Below, one piece after another: positions 14,063 through 21,612 of a stretch of DNA of 64,000 nt (within the stretch, counting starts at the first letter, position 1; every line of letters starts with the position of its first letter). The notes beneath the pieces were generated by a model. That model was not told the DNA's origin, searched no databases, and was given only the letters and a program-made list of their open reading frames with translations. The DNA comes from a virus. The stretch is from IMG/VR virus record IMGVR_UViG_3300046674_000314, positions 1 to 64,000 of that record. The stretch is one strand, 5' to 3'. The position numbers were made by a program, and so were the translations under genes.

Positions 14063-14557
14063 TTAGTCTTGGAATGCGCTAGGAAAAGCCAGTTTTTCGG
14101 GAATGTAGATTGCGCTGTTGCCCGCATGCTCGGAGCACTCGCAAGATACGACTTTCAGCCCATAGGCTGAAACAGCGCCGCTGTAATCCGCATTAATGAC
14201 GGAGTTGGCAATCTCCCACGCTTCTTCTGCAAAGCGCTCGACACCGACACCCTTATGAAAAATGCGGACTTCAGCAACCCCGGCGCGTTCCATTGCCATG
14301 AACAGGCCCATATCAGGATCGTCATAGGCGACGGCAATCTTGTGGTCAAAAGTCGCTTTGAGTGCGTCTTTCAGCGCTTTAAGCCCGCCAAAGTCCATCA
14401 CCCAGCCACGTTCGTCCAGCCTATCAGCGCTGAACACGAACTTGAACCCGAGCGCGTAGCCATGCACCAACTGGCAATGGGAGTGGTTGGCTCGCCATTG
14501 CCGGAAAGCGCACGAAAGCCCTTGTTCCTGCCCGTAGGATTTCGTTGAGAGATACAT
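14063..14557 (-). CDS. queD: QueD-like 6-carboxytetrahydropterin synthase, variant metal site
   Basis: 164 residues, second step of preQ0 synthesis. MDFGGLKALKDAL, FDHKIAVAYDDPD and the C-terminal VVSCECSEHAGNSAIYIP fit the T-fold pterin synthase family. The metal-binding region is unusual: CAFRQWRANHSHCQLVHGYA (16-35) keeps Cys28 and His32, but the first His of canonical QueD (in AAHRL) is Phe18 and the third (HGH) is Tyr34, while His25 and His27 are new candidates. I recall the CAFRQWRA...HGYAL version from other bacteria and phages. It overlaps queC by one base. Assignment to the pathway is strong from context; catalytic detail is inferred. Confidence 0.85.
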   Translation of the reverse strand: MYLSTKSYGQEQGLSCAFRQWRANHSHCQLVHGYALGFKFVFSADRLDERGWVMDFGGLKALKDALKATFDHKIAVAYDDPDMGLFMAMERAGVAEVRIFHKGVGVERFAEEAWEIANSVINADYSGAVSAYGLKVVSCECSEHAGNSAIYIPEKLAFPSAFQD

Positions 14558-15231
14558 TAGACCGTTTCTCCTGCCTTATACTGCTCCCAGCCATTCGCGC
14601 GCAGCTTACATGCCGGGCACTCGCCGCAACCCGCACCCCATTCGTGCGAGAGTTGCCGGTCGCCTTCGTAGCAGGTATGCGACATGGTCAACACTTCGTC
14701 AAGCACCCCCGCTTCCTTAGCCGCTGCGAACGTTTCGGCCTTGTTCAGATACATTAGCGGAGTGGCGAAATGAATGTTGGTCTGGTAACCGATATTCAGC
14801 GCATTTTCCAGAGCAACGATGAACTGTTGACGGCAATCCGGATAGCCCGAATAATCGGTCTGGCACATTCCACCGATGACAGTATCCGCGCCTTTTTCTT
14901 GCGCGTATGCGTGCGCGAAGGTCAGCAGCAGCGCATTACGATTCGGCACGAAACTGTTGGGAACGCCGGTCATACGCGAATGCGGGTCAGCAACCGCGTC
15001 CGTTTCATTCGTCAACGCCGACGAGACCATTGAACCGAGCGCGCGCAAATTCAGAATTTCATACGGAACGTTGAGCTTCGCTGCGATCTTCTTGGCTTGT
15101 AGCAGTTCGACCAGATGGCGTTGCCCGTAATCGAACCCGAGAGCCAGCACTTCGTAGCCATTTGCAAGAGCCATGCCGAGAATGGTGGTCGAGTCTTGCC
15201 CACCCGAGAACAGAACGATAGCTTTGGACAT
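14557..15231 (-). CDS. queC: 7-cyano-7-deazaguanine (preQ0) synthase
   Basis: 224 residues. Converts 7-carboxy-7-deazaguanine to preQ0 with ATP and ammonia. The PP-loop ATP motif SGGQDST is at 9-15, DYGQRH at 34-39, VPNRN at 95-99 (usually VPGRN), and the zinc cluster has Cys187, Cys202, Cys205 and Cys208 in the form C...CGECPAC. Length is that of standard QueC; there is no added amidotransferase domain as in the Gat-QueC fusions of phages that make archaeosine-type DNA. This points to preQ0 as the product of the operon. Downstream queD starts within its stop. Confidence 0.96.
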   Translation of the reverse strand: MSKAIVLFSGGQDSTTILGMALANGYEVLALGFDYGQRHLVELLQAKKIAAKLNVPYEILNLRALGSMVSSALTNETDAVADPHSRMTGVPNSFVPNRNALLLTFAHAYAQEKGADTVIGGMCQTDYSGYPDCRQQFIVALENALNIGYQTNIHFATPLMYLNKAETFAAAKEAGVLDEVLTMSHTCYEGDRQLSHEWGAGCGECPACKLRANGWEQYKAGETV

Positions 15232-15240
15232 TTGATGTTC

Positions 15241-15321
15241 CTAGTTGAGATAGAAGTACAGACCGGTCAGCAGAGCGGCCCAACCGAGCAACGAGTATGC
15301 AGCGACTTGGACGGGATTCAT
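15241..15321 (-). CDS. 26-residue membrane peptide in que operon
   Basis: MNPVQVAAYSLLGWAALLTG then LYFYLN. One hydrophobic helix with almost no soluble part, lying in the gap between queE and queC, 8 bp after the queE stop. No ribosome site is strong, so translation may be coupled to queE. Function unknown. Confidence 0.5.
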   Translation of the reverse strand: MNPVQVAAYSLLGWAALLTGLYFYLN

Positions 15322-15329
15322 TTTTGTAT

Positions 15330-16091
15330 TTACTCCATTCCGATCAGCTTATGCGTCTGCAAGCAAAGTATATATCCAAATTGCATTGTAGACTTAATGG
15401 CACGGCGTAGATTCATCTCGTTCTTTTGTTCATCTGCTTCGTAGAGATTCGTCGTGTACTGCACCGTGTTCTTTTCTTCGGCGGGCTGCACATAGATCGG
15501 CCCGCGATATCCCTCATGCGGCCTTGCGGGGGCGGCTGGCAAGCCCAATACGGAGCTTGGCAAGCCATCTTTTTCCAGCACCGAGCCAGCATTGACCACA
15601 TATTTATACGCGATAATCAGGGGCCAAAGGTCTTCATGTACCTTGCCAGCTTTGGGGCTGACAACTACGCCAAATTGCGGGTGCTTTTTCGGGATCGGTT
15701 CGCGGCCCCACGGCGAGAGCGTGCCATTCGTCTCGACCTGCACTTCAAACCGGTTGACGCGCAAGCCTTTGATTAGCGGGATGATGTTCTGCCGGAAAGG
15801 TTCGCCGCCCGTGATGACTACCAGCGGATTAGCCACGGACTCGTAACTAGCACCCATTGTAGCGATTGCTCGCGTAACGATGCTTCCGACTGATTCGTAG
15901 GCGCTTCCAGCTGTGTACTCAGTATCGCAACCAGGACACTGTAGATTACAACCAGCGAGCCGAATAAAAACAGCTGGGCGTCCGACATGTGGCCCTTCCC
16001 CTTGGATGGTATAGAAGATCGAATGGATCGACAGGTCGCCATTCTCCGAACGCTCGGACTTAACCGGCGCTTGCTTATTGATTGGGATCAT
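15330..16091 (-). CDS. queE: 7-carboxy-7-deazaguanine synthase (radical SAM)
   Basis: 253 residues, third step of preQ0 synthesis. FYTIQGEGPHVGRPAVFIRL (26-45) is the substrate-side signature of QueE; CNLQCPGC (48-55) gives the radical SAM cysteines Cys48, Cys52 and Cys55; TGGEP (94-98) binds SAM. VETNGT and VVSPKAGK further on fit the family. It is the promoter-proximal gene of the modification operon, so all five enzymes may be made from one message beginning in 16092-16318. Confidence 0.95.
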   Translation of the reverse strand: MIPINKQAPVKSERSENGDLSIHSIFYTIQGEGPHVGRPAVFIRLAGCNLQCPGCDTEYTAGSAYESVGSIVTRAIATMGASYESVANPLVVITGGEPFRQNIIPLIKGLRVNRFEVQVETNGTLSPWGREPIPKKHPQFGVVVSPKAGKVHEDLWPLIIAYKYVVNAGSVLEKDGLPSSVLGLPAAPARPHEGYRGPIYVQPAEEKNTVQYTTNLYEADEQKNEMNLRRAIKSTMQFGYILCLQTHKLIGME

Positions 16092-16318
16092 GAAACTAGA
16101 CTACTCCGACTAAGGGATCGGCACTATTGCCGGTGTCGAATGATAGTGGAACATTCCACTGCGCAGCGCTCTACCGTTTCTGCCCATAAGAGCCAACCGC
16201 CCGGGTGCGTAATTGGTTGTCATGGCGTCAAAGCGCTGCGCGGTGGAGGCACGGATTGCGGAACTATGGACCGTGCCAATACCAATGTGGCTAAATTCCT
16301 ACTCTGCGCGAGATTCGA
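16092..16318. other. Regulatory gap upstream of que-dpdA operon
   Basis: No gene seen. It holds an operator-like dyad GTGGAA-CA-TTCCAC at 16146-16159, a 10-bp inverted repeat GCGCAGCGCT (16161-16170) / AGCGCTGCGC (16232-16241), and a GGCACGG/CCGTGCC hairpin near 16249-16278. On the minus strand TATCAT directly follows the GTGGAA dyad and could be a -10 box. The operon promoter should be here, but no strong -35 is visible. Confidence 0.5.
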
Positions 16319-17014
16319 TTACTCGGTTGCTGCGGCGCCGGCTGCATCGTCGGCTTCCGTACCCGGCAGTTCTTGCTGGGGTGCAGCAGCTTGGGCGGCT
16401 TGGGCTGCGGCTGCGGCCTTCGCTTCGTCGGCGACTTTCTTTTCCGCTTCCTTGTTCGCCTTGTCCGCGTCCTTCTTGGCCTTCAGTTCGGCTTTTTCCG
16501 CCTTCTTCGTTTCGCGGATCGAGTCGAGTCGAGCACGGCGAGCTTCGCGCGTTTCCGACAGACCGTAATACTTGCGCCAGCGGCCGTACTGCGTATGGAC
16601 CGTGCCGGTTTGCACTGCGCCGTTCAGCGCTGCCGTCAGCACTGCGCGCTCGACCGGACCACCAGCAGCTTGCGACAGCTTGTCGGCTTCGTCCCACACT
16701 TGCTTGGTCACGCCAGCTTGCGGGCGCGCGATGCCATTGCGTTCGTCCTTGGCGACCGGTGCGGGCTTGGCTTTCGCCGCTTCCTTTTCCGCCTTCTTCG
16801 CTGCCTTGTCGGCTTCGGCTTGCTTCTTCGCTTCGGCCTTCACGCGCTTGGCTTCTTCGTTCGCTGCCTTCTTCGCCGCTTTGTCGGCGTCGGCTTGCGC
16901 CTTCTTGTCGGCCTTGGCTTGTTCGGCTTCGGTCGGCTGCGGCGCCGGATTGACTTGCGTGTTGTCGGTTTGCGGAGCTTGTTCCTGATCCGGCGTCGTT
17001 TGATCTTCGTTCAT
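16319..17014 (-). CDS. Histone-like Lys/Ala-rich protein with shared VWxxAD module (copy A)
   Basis: 231 residues from MNEDQTTPDQEQAPQTDN; AAAGGATTACC precedes the ATG. Residues 30-95 are almost entirely Ala, Lys, Glu and Asp in repeats such as KADKKAQADADKAAKKAANE; residues 150-220 are similar, ending acidic. Between them, about 101-150, lies GVTKQVWDEADKLSQAAGG up to TGTVHTQYGRWRKYYG, a module found in three other proteins here. The basic arms resemble histone H1-like tails, so binding to DNA along its length is plausible. First gene upstream of the que operon, with its own promoter at 17074. Confidence 0.75.
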   Translation of the reverse strand: MNEDQTTPDQEQAPQTDNTQVNPAPQPTEAEQAKADKKAQADADKAAKKAANEEAKRVKAEAKKQAEADKAAKKAEKEAAKAKPAPVAKDERNGIARPQAGVTKQVWDEADKLSQAAGGPVERAVLTAALNGAVQTGTVHTQYGRWRKYYGLSETREARRARLDSIRETKKAEKAELKAKKDADKANKEAEKKVADEAKAAAAAQAAQAAAPQQELPGTEADDAAGAAATE

Positions 17015-17073
17015 GGTAATCCTTTGTGGTGAGAGCGATTCGGGCACCGGCGTTTTAGCTCTGGTGTGAATGA

Positions 17074-17103
17074 ATCATAATTGAGAACAGCGTCTAAATG
17101 CAA
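17074..17103 (-). promoter_or_regulatory. Leftward promoter of copy A gene
   Basis: Minus strand TTGCAT (17098-17103), 18-bp spacer, TATGAT (17074-17079) followed by TCATTCA. It is of the left-arm type (TTGCAT/TATGATTC), unlike the CGTGC-type promoters from 18.1 kb on. Confidence 0.65.
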
Positions 17104-17120
17104 GACACTTTGATGTACCT

Positions 17121-17315
17121 CTACTTCTTTTCCGGCGCTTCCATTCCGAACTCGCGGGCCTCATTTCGAGCTAGGATAAAAGCATGCGCGGCGGTCCAGA
17201 GATAGCCAGCCCCTAACACATTAGGGCACGCACTGATCCGATAATACCCGTCGATCAGTTGGATATGCGGTTTGTTCCATCGCGGCGCCCGCATGGTTTT
17301 GTTCGAAAAGCCCAT
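17121..17315 (-). CDS. Small protein of unknown function
   Basis: 64 residues from MGFSNKTMRAPRWNKPHIQL; GGGAG precedes the ATG, which overlaps the stop of the previous gene (TGATG). The sequence DGYYRISACPNVLGAGYLWT then AAHAFILARNEAREFG looks like a small alpha/beta protein. No family recognised. Confidence 0.65.
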   Translation of the reverse strand: MGFSNKTMRAPRWNKPHIQLIDGYYRISACPNVLGAGYLWTAAHAFILARNEAREFGMEAPEKK

Positions 17316-18091
17316 CACACTCCCCGCTCTGCTTTCCATTTACCGAACTGCGTCGCCGCAGTACCCGGGTTGATGCCTTCAGATTCGCATTGCACAATGA
17401 CGCCTTTGCGCACCAGCTTGATATAATCCGGGGTGACTTCTGCCGGACGATTTGCATAGATCGCGTCCGCAATATCCCAAACCCGCTTGGTCGCGCCGGG
17501 CTTGCGCGGGGCGCTGGGTTCCTTCGGCTCCTTCGGCTCTTTCGCCTTCGTGGGCGCCCCGCCTTCGACCTTTGCAACCCCTTGCTGCTGATTGGCTGCC
17601 TCGACCCCGCTGATAATAGCCTGATGCGTCGCACGGCTTACCGGCTCGTCCGGTTCCAGTTCTTCGGTCGGAGCGACATAAGGCTCGTCATCAAGAGGCT
17701 CGTACCCGCGATCTTCTGCTGGCAAACCAGCCAACGGGTTCCCCGGTGAGTCGTCATAAGCTTCTGCTGGGTACAAGGGACCCGGGATCGCTTGCGCATC
17801 GTCAAGCTTCACCAACTCTTCTTCGCTGGTCGGGTACTCGGACCAGCCAGCCGAATAGGCGCGCAGTTGCTCAATAGCCACAGGATAATCCGGCGCTTCT
17901 TGCCCGCTCATATTCGTGTACAGCCGCGCCATTTCTTCCTTGGTGAACACGGTCCAGAGCTTCCCATCCTGACTATCTACAATCTCTGTGGATACATCGG
18001 GGAACAGGTGCTTTTCGATCAGCATCATGTGCGACATTTTGCTCGCCGCTGCTACCATCTTCAGGTTATCTCGGTCAATCAGGATAAGCAT
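17315..18091 (-). CDS. Protein with C-terminal VWxxAD module (copy B)
   Basis: 258 residues. N-terminal 60 residues (MLILIDRDNLKMVAAASKMS onward) form a small domain of unknown type. A long acidic, Pro- and Tyr-rich linker follows to about residue 195, then basic KAKEPKEPKEPSAPRKPGAT and the shared module: TKRVWDIADAI up to GINPGTAATQFGKWKAERGV at the very end. A DNA-binding tail on an acidic linker fits an adaptor or regulator; that is inference. GGGAGAAACC precedes the ATG, and a CGTGC-type promoter lies at 18121-18149. Confidence 0.75.
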   Translation of the reverse strand: MLILIDRDNLKMVAAASKMSHMMLIEKHLFPDVSTEIVDSQDGKLWTVFTKEEMARLYTNMSGQEAPDYPVAIEQLRAYSAGWSEYPTSEEELVKLDDAQAIPGPLYPAEAYDDSPGNPLAGLPAEDRGYEPLDDEPYVAPTEELEPDEPVSRATHQAIISGVEAANQQQGVAKVEGGAPTKAKEPKEPKEPSAPRKPGATKRVWDIADAIYANRPAEVTPDYIKLVRKGVIVQCESEGINPGTAATQFGKWKAERGV

Positions 18092-18120
18092 TTGGGTTTC
18101 TCCCGTTCGTCAATGATTCT

Positions 18121-18149
18121 ATTATAGCAGACCAAGTGCGGCGCGCACT
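18121..18149 (-). promoter_or_regulatory. CGTGC-type promoter (site 1)
   Basis: Minus strand GTGC (18145-18148), 18 bp, TATAAT (18121-18126), then AGAATCATTG. The GTGC box here is part of AGTGC...GCACT dyad. Confidence 0.65.
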
Positions 18150-18150
18150 A

Positions 18151-18411
18151 TCAGAATGGTATGCCAGCGCTAAAGTCTGTGCATCCAATCGTGATAACCA
18201 GAATGGGTGGGCGCATGTTATACTTCTCGCAAATTTCAAACCCTTCCCGGTTATTCCAGTGCTCGCAATTGTAGCAGCACTCCCATGTGAAAGTGTCAAC
18301 CAGCGCTTTCTGCGATTTGCGCATTTGTTCAGAGCGCATTCTCTCCCGTTCTTCGAGAGTGGTACCAGCTTTGTAGACCAGCGGGGCGGTCGGGGGCAAT
18401 GGATTAGTCAT
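18151..18411 (-). CDS. Small Cys-rich protein, possible zinc finger
   Basis: 86 residues. TWECCYNCEHWNNREGFEIC and a later IGCTDFS give a CCxxC...C...C pattern of small zinc-binding phage proteins. The N-terminal part is helical and charged (GTTLEERERMRSEQMRKSQK). It follows the helicase gene by 2 bp. Function unknown; may help the helicase or exonuclease nearby. Confidence 0.7.
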   Translation of the reverse strand: MTNPLPPTAPLVYKAGTTLEERERMRSEQMRKSQKALVDTFTWECCYNCEHWNNREGFEICEKYNMRPPILVITIGCTDFSAGIPF

Positions 18412-18413
18412 AG

Positions 18414-20078
18414 TCAGAATATATGTGAGTGGATTTCAGGCAAGGGCTTGTTCACGATTACCGCAATAGCCCGCGGTTGTTTCAGGTTGTTAATGATCCC
18501 ATACGCGACTTCGGTACTCTCTGGCGGAACCGCTCCATCGGCGCGAGCTTTCCACCATTGCTTCGCCAACCGGCCCGGATAGCCGCCATGCTCCAAGCAA
18601 ACCCATTCCCGAAACGTTTTCGAACCAGAGTGATAGGTCACGCAAATGGAGTCAGGCTTTCCGGTCTTATGCCACATTTGATACGCAACGCGATCCACCG
18701 GGAATTCCTTCACTTCAGGCAATTCCAGCACCGGCGCTTCTCGCACTAGCTTCTGAGTGCTCGACGTCTCGTCGATTTTGAGGTATCGCGGGAATTCGAA
18801 TCCGCAGTTCCAGCAGCTTCGGGCAGACGCGTGGTTATAACAGCCACACGAGTCACATATACGCACCGGAGCGTCGCCTTCACGTTTTCGTTCCTTCGGT
18901 TCAGGTACGCGCGGGTCGTTAATAGGCCCAAGGCGTGTAACGTTTTTAGCAAAATCGGCAACCATACAATTCCGCTTGTGACTTGCCGCAATTGCATTGA
19001 GTCGGCCATCTCTTGTGGATAGATCAAAACCCGGCTCGTAGTGAGGTCTGGTACCGCGACCGAGCATTTGGACCCAAAGACCGGGACTGAGCGTGTGTCG
19101 CAGCATTCCAATGAAATCAATGTCTGTCTTATCAAAGCCGGTCGTGAGAATTCCATTGTTCACCATCCATTCGAATTCGTTCTCTTTGTAGGCTTCGATG
19201 TTGGCGTCGCGCTCAGCCGAAGTCATGCCTACAGACGCAACCCATGTTGCCGATTGCCCGTAATACTTCAGAATGTCCACAAGGTGCTTGCAATGCTCTA
19301 GACCGCTGGCAAATACCAGCTTTGATCGGCGGTCCTTGCCGAGTTCCAACATTTCGATGACGGCTGCTTCATTCTTCTTTTGATTGTCGACCTCTGCCAT
19401 AAGACTTTTCGCTTCGTACTCGCCACCCTGAATTTTGACGTTCGACAGATCATACTCGACCTTCGTCGGACGCGGGATCGGCGGCACAAGGTACCCCTCA
19501 TGGAAGAACCAATTGAAGGCGTCGAGACCAGTACAATCGACCGCGACGTCACTAAAGATAGCACCATCACCATTTGTCAGCTTCCCTTGTTTCATCCGAT
19601 AGCCGGTGGCCGTCAGCCCGATCACCTTACAGTTCGGATTGGCTTTCTTCAGCCCGTTGAAAAACTTCTGGTACATCGTCTCGTCGCTCGGGCTGATTTC
19701 ATGCGCTTCGTCGACAATGACAAAGTCAATGAATCCGAACAACTCGGGAATCTTATAGACCGATCCGATTGACCCGAAGGTGATAGGATAATGGTGTTGC
19801 TTCTTTCCAAGCCCATCGCAAAAGATACCAACCGGCGCATCGCTCCAAGCCATTTTCAGCTTGTCGTAGTTTTGCTTGACCAATTCCTTGGTCTTGGTCA
19901 ACATCATGATGCGGGTCTGCGGATACCAGCCCAGCGCTTTAACGCAGATGCCCGCAACAATGATAGACTTCCCGGTGCCAGTGGGGTACAGGAGCAGCGG
20001 GTTGCCCTTATTCGTTTGGAAATAGTCGAACGTGGCTTGGATGCCGAAATCCTGATAGTCGCGCGGCTTCAACAGCAT
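18414..20078 (-). CDS. SF2 DEAH-type helicase with zinc motif
   Basis: 554 residues. Motor motifs are complete: PTGTGKS (32-38) binds ATP, DEAH (123-126), TATGYR (156-161), ILTTGFD (310-316) and QMLGRGTR (337-344). It belongs to the UvsW/RadD-like superfamily 2 branch. A four-Cys zinc knuckle CDSCGC...CWNCGF (408-426) is like that of RadD-type enzymes, followed by about 120 residues of unknown fold. Such helicases remodel branched DNA in phage recombination-dependent replication. It is in one leftward operon with an exonuclease and Sak4-like ATPase, which supports that job. Confidence 0.93.
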   Translation of the reverse strand: MLLKPRDYQDFGIQATFDYFQTNKGNPLLLYPTGTGKSIIVAGICVKALGWYPQTRIMMLTKTKELVKQNYDKLKMAWSDAPVGIFCDGLGKKQHHYPITFGSIGSVYKIPELFGFIDFVIVDEAHEISPSDETMYQKFFNGLKKANPNCKVIGLTATGYRMKQGKLTNGDGAIFSDVAVDCTGLDAFNWFFHEGYLVPPIPRPTKVEYDLSNVKIQGGEYEAKSLMAEVDNQKKNEAAVIEMLELGKDRRSKLVFASGLEHCKHLVDILKYYGQSATWVASVGMTSAERDANIEAYKENEFEWMVNNGILTTGFDKTDIDFIGMLRHTLSPGLWVQMLGRGTRPHYEPGFDLSTRDGRLNAIAASHKRNCMVADFAKNVTRLGPINDPRVPEPKERKREGDAPVRICDSCGCYNHASARSCWNCGFEFPRYLKIDETSSTQKLVREAPVLELPEVKEFPVDRVAYQMWHKTGKPDSICVTYHSGSKTFREWVCLEHGGYPGRLAKQWWKARADGAVPPESTEVAYGIINNLKQPRAIAVIVNKPLPEIHSHIF

Positions 20079-20080
20079 TT

Positions 20081-20296
20081 TTAGTTATCCTTTTCACCTT
20101 GCAAGATTTCGCGTTCGACTTGCTTATCACGCTTCAGGAGCGGCGCCCATGCAAGAAAGTATTCCCCGACCCGACCGCGCCAATTACCGGTCACGCACAT
20201 TCCGCCGATGGTCAGCAATTGCAGCTTGGTATCCGGCGTATACGGTGGCTTGGTATAGCACCATTGGGGCTTATCTGTGGCTACGTATTCAGGCAT
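20081..20296 (-). CDS. Small protein before helicase
   Basis: 71 residues: MPEYVATDKPQWCYTKPPYT, then a beta-rich middle (KLQLLTIGGMCVTGNWRGRV) and a charged helical end. Phages often carry such small proteins beside helicase genes. It starts right after the stop of a 19-residue frame and ends 2 bp before the helicase ATG. No family recognised. Confidence 0.65.
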   Translation of the reverse strand: MPEYVATDKPQWCYTKPPYTPDTKLQLLTIGGMCVTGNWRGRVGEYFLAWAPLLKRDKQVEREILQGEKDN

Positions 20297-20356
20297 TTAC
20301 TTCTCCCAATGCTCGCGCGAAATGCGGTCTTGGAGTCGTTGGATTTCCAGAGCCAT
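20297..20356 (-). CDS. Possible 19-residue peptide
   Basis: MALEIQRLQDRISREHWEK, one amphipathic helix. GTGAGG five bases before the ATG is a good ribosome site that overlaps the stop of the exonuclease gene, and its TAA abuts the next ATG. This fits the compact packing of the operon but is a minimal frame. Confidence 0.4.
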   Translation of the reverse strand: MALEIQRLQDRISREHWEK

Positions 20357-20363
20357 TTGAACC

Positions 20364-21299
20364 TCACAATGATGGGTGGTGCTGCCAATCGGGGCACCCT
20401 GATAGCTGCCGCGTTTTATCTAGCATAGCATTATGCGTGCTGCACCACCAGGTTCCATCTGTCTGCGGACTGGCGGCTGCGCAGGTTCGACAATTCATAT
20501 CCGGCGCGTCGCCAAAGTGACATACCCGGCGCTCGTCGCAGTACTTGCACTTCCAGAACGATTCATTCTGACTCAGCTTGGGTGGCGCCTCGACCGCAAA
20601 AATGATCTTGTGGGCGCGCTCTCGAAAGAACAGCGCGCAATCCGGATCATACTCGACAATCTCGAAATAGAGTTCGTCGTTATCCTTGCAGCATGCAGCA
20701 TACAGCCCATGCGTCAGCTTGTAATACTCCATGTACTGCTGCATCTGCACATAATGTTCTAGCTTGGCTTTCTTGACGCCTTCGGGCGGAATGACCACAA
20801 TGCCTTCGCGGTCCACTTCCCCAGCCAGCTTTTTAAATGACTTCAAGTTGTGCGTCTTGAATTCAGCGAGCACCGGTACATCGGGCATTTCCGGGATGCC
20901 GAGAATTACACCGTCAATGGCTGATCCGTAATGACCGCCGTAATACGAGACTCGGAATTGCCGACCTTCGGCTTCTTCTTGCCAGACCTGACAATCAATA
21001 GTCCGGAACATAGCCACAAAGCGTGCTTCCTCCAAGTGGCCCCGATTGAACAACCGCAGCATGCGGCCCGAGAATTTGGCGGGTTTAGTCCAGCGCCATT
21101 TGTACCAGAGTTCCCGCGCGCATTCCCGACCCGATAGGGAAATCCCCATGTGGCTACGGAATCGGTCATGCTGCGAATCATCATAGGCGTCACCCACGTC
21201 CATGATGTGCTCTTTCAAGAACCCTTTGAAGCGGCGCCCCTGATCGCGGTAGATCGCTGCGTCAATTGCTTCCTTGGTCTGAGTGGCGAGACGGATCAC
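20364..21299 (-). CDS. PD-(D/E)XK exonuclease, Cas4/RecB-like, with Cys cluster
   Basis: 311 residues from a GTG that overlaps the previous stop (GTGA). The nuclease motifs are GSAIDGVIL (Asp129), LAEFKTHN (Glu146 and Lys148) and YVQMQQYMEYY (QxxxY at 185-189). One Cys (GREC, 60) before and a set after (CKYC 251-254, Cys260, CRTC 270-273) resembles the iron-sulfur cluster of Cas4 and AddB-type enzymes. Predicted 5'-3' or 3'-5' single-strand resection for recombination; direction cannot be told. It is neighbour to a Sak4-like ATPase and SF2 helicase. Confidence 0.9.
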   Translation of the reverse strand: MIRLATQTKEAIDAAIYRDQGRRFKGFLKEHIMDVGDAYDDSQHDRFRSHMGISLSGRECARELWYKWRWTKPAKFSGRMLRLFNRGHLEEARFVAMFRTIDCQVWQEEAEGRQFRVSYYGGHYGSAIDGVILGIPEMPDVPVLAEFKTHNLKSFKKLAGEVDREGIVVIPPEGVKKAKLEHYVQMQQYMEYYKLTHGLYAACCKDNDELYFEIVEYDPDCALFFRERAHKIIFAVEAPPKLSQNESFWKCKYCDERRVCHFGDAPDMNCRTCAAASPQTDGTWWCSTHNAMLDKTRQLSGCPDWQHHPSL

Positions 21300-21550
21300 T
21301 TTCTCTCCCGAGCTTTCATCATTGTGTCAGCTTGGCGGTATGCGGCATGCGCAAGCCTATCCAGCGCCGAACCATTGACCAGTTCTTGACCGGTAATATG
21401 CTGCATCAGTTCGGGGTTTGCCATCATTCCGGTCAATGCAGCAATAGCGAAACGATCGCGCAGTTCTTGTTCTTCGAGTCGACGTTGTGCGAAAATGCGT
21501 TCTTGCTCTCGCGCTTGGTCTCTTACCTGCGCATGTGTATACTGATACAT
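21296..21550 (-). CDS. Small helical protein
   Basis: 84 residues: HAQVRDQAREQERIFAQRRL then EEQELRDRFAIAALTGMMAN; almost all helix. GGAGAGATT precedes the ATG. A terminator (21565-21586) separates it from the DUF669 gene upstream, so read-through or a separate start is needed. No family recognised. Confidence 0.65.
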   Translation of the reverse strand: MYQYTHAQVRDQAREQERIFAQRRLEEQELRDRFAIAALTGMMANPELMQHITGQELVNGSALDRLAHAAYRQADTMMKARERK

Positions 21551-21564
21551 AATCTCTCCAGTCG

Positions 21565-21586
21565 AAAAACCCCGCGCTTGGCGGGG
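21565..21586 (-). terminator. Rho-independent terminator after DUF669 gene
   Basis: On the minus strand CCCCGC-CAAGC-GCGGGG is followed by TTTTT (plus-strand A run 21565-21569). A strong terminator inside a leftward gene run suggests partial read-through control. Confidence 0.85.
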
Positions 21587-21612
21587 TCTGTATCACCGCG
21601 AGCGTGGAGCGA

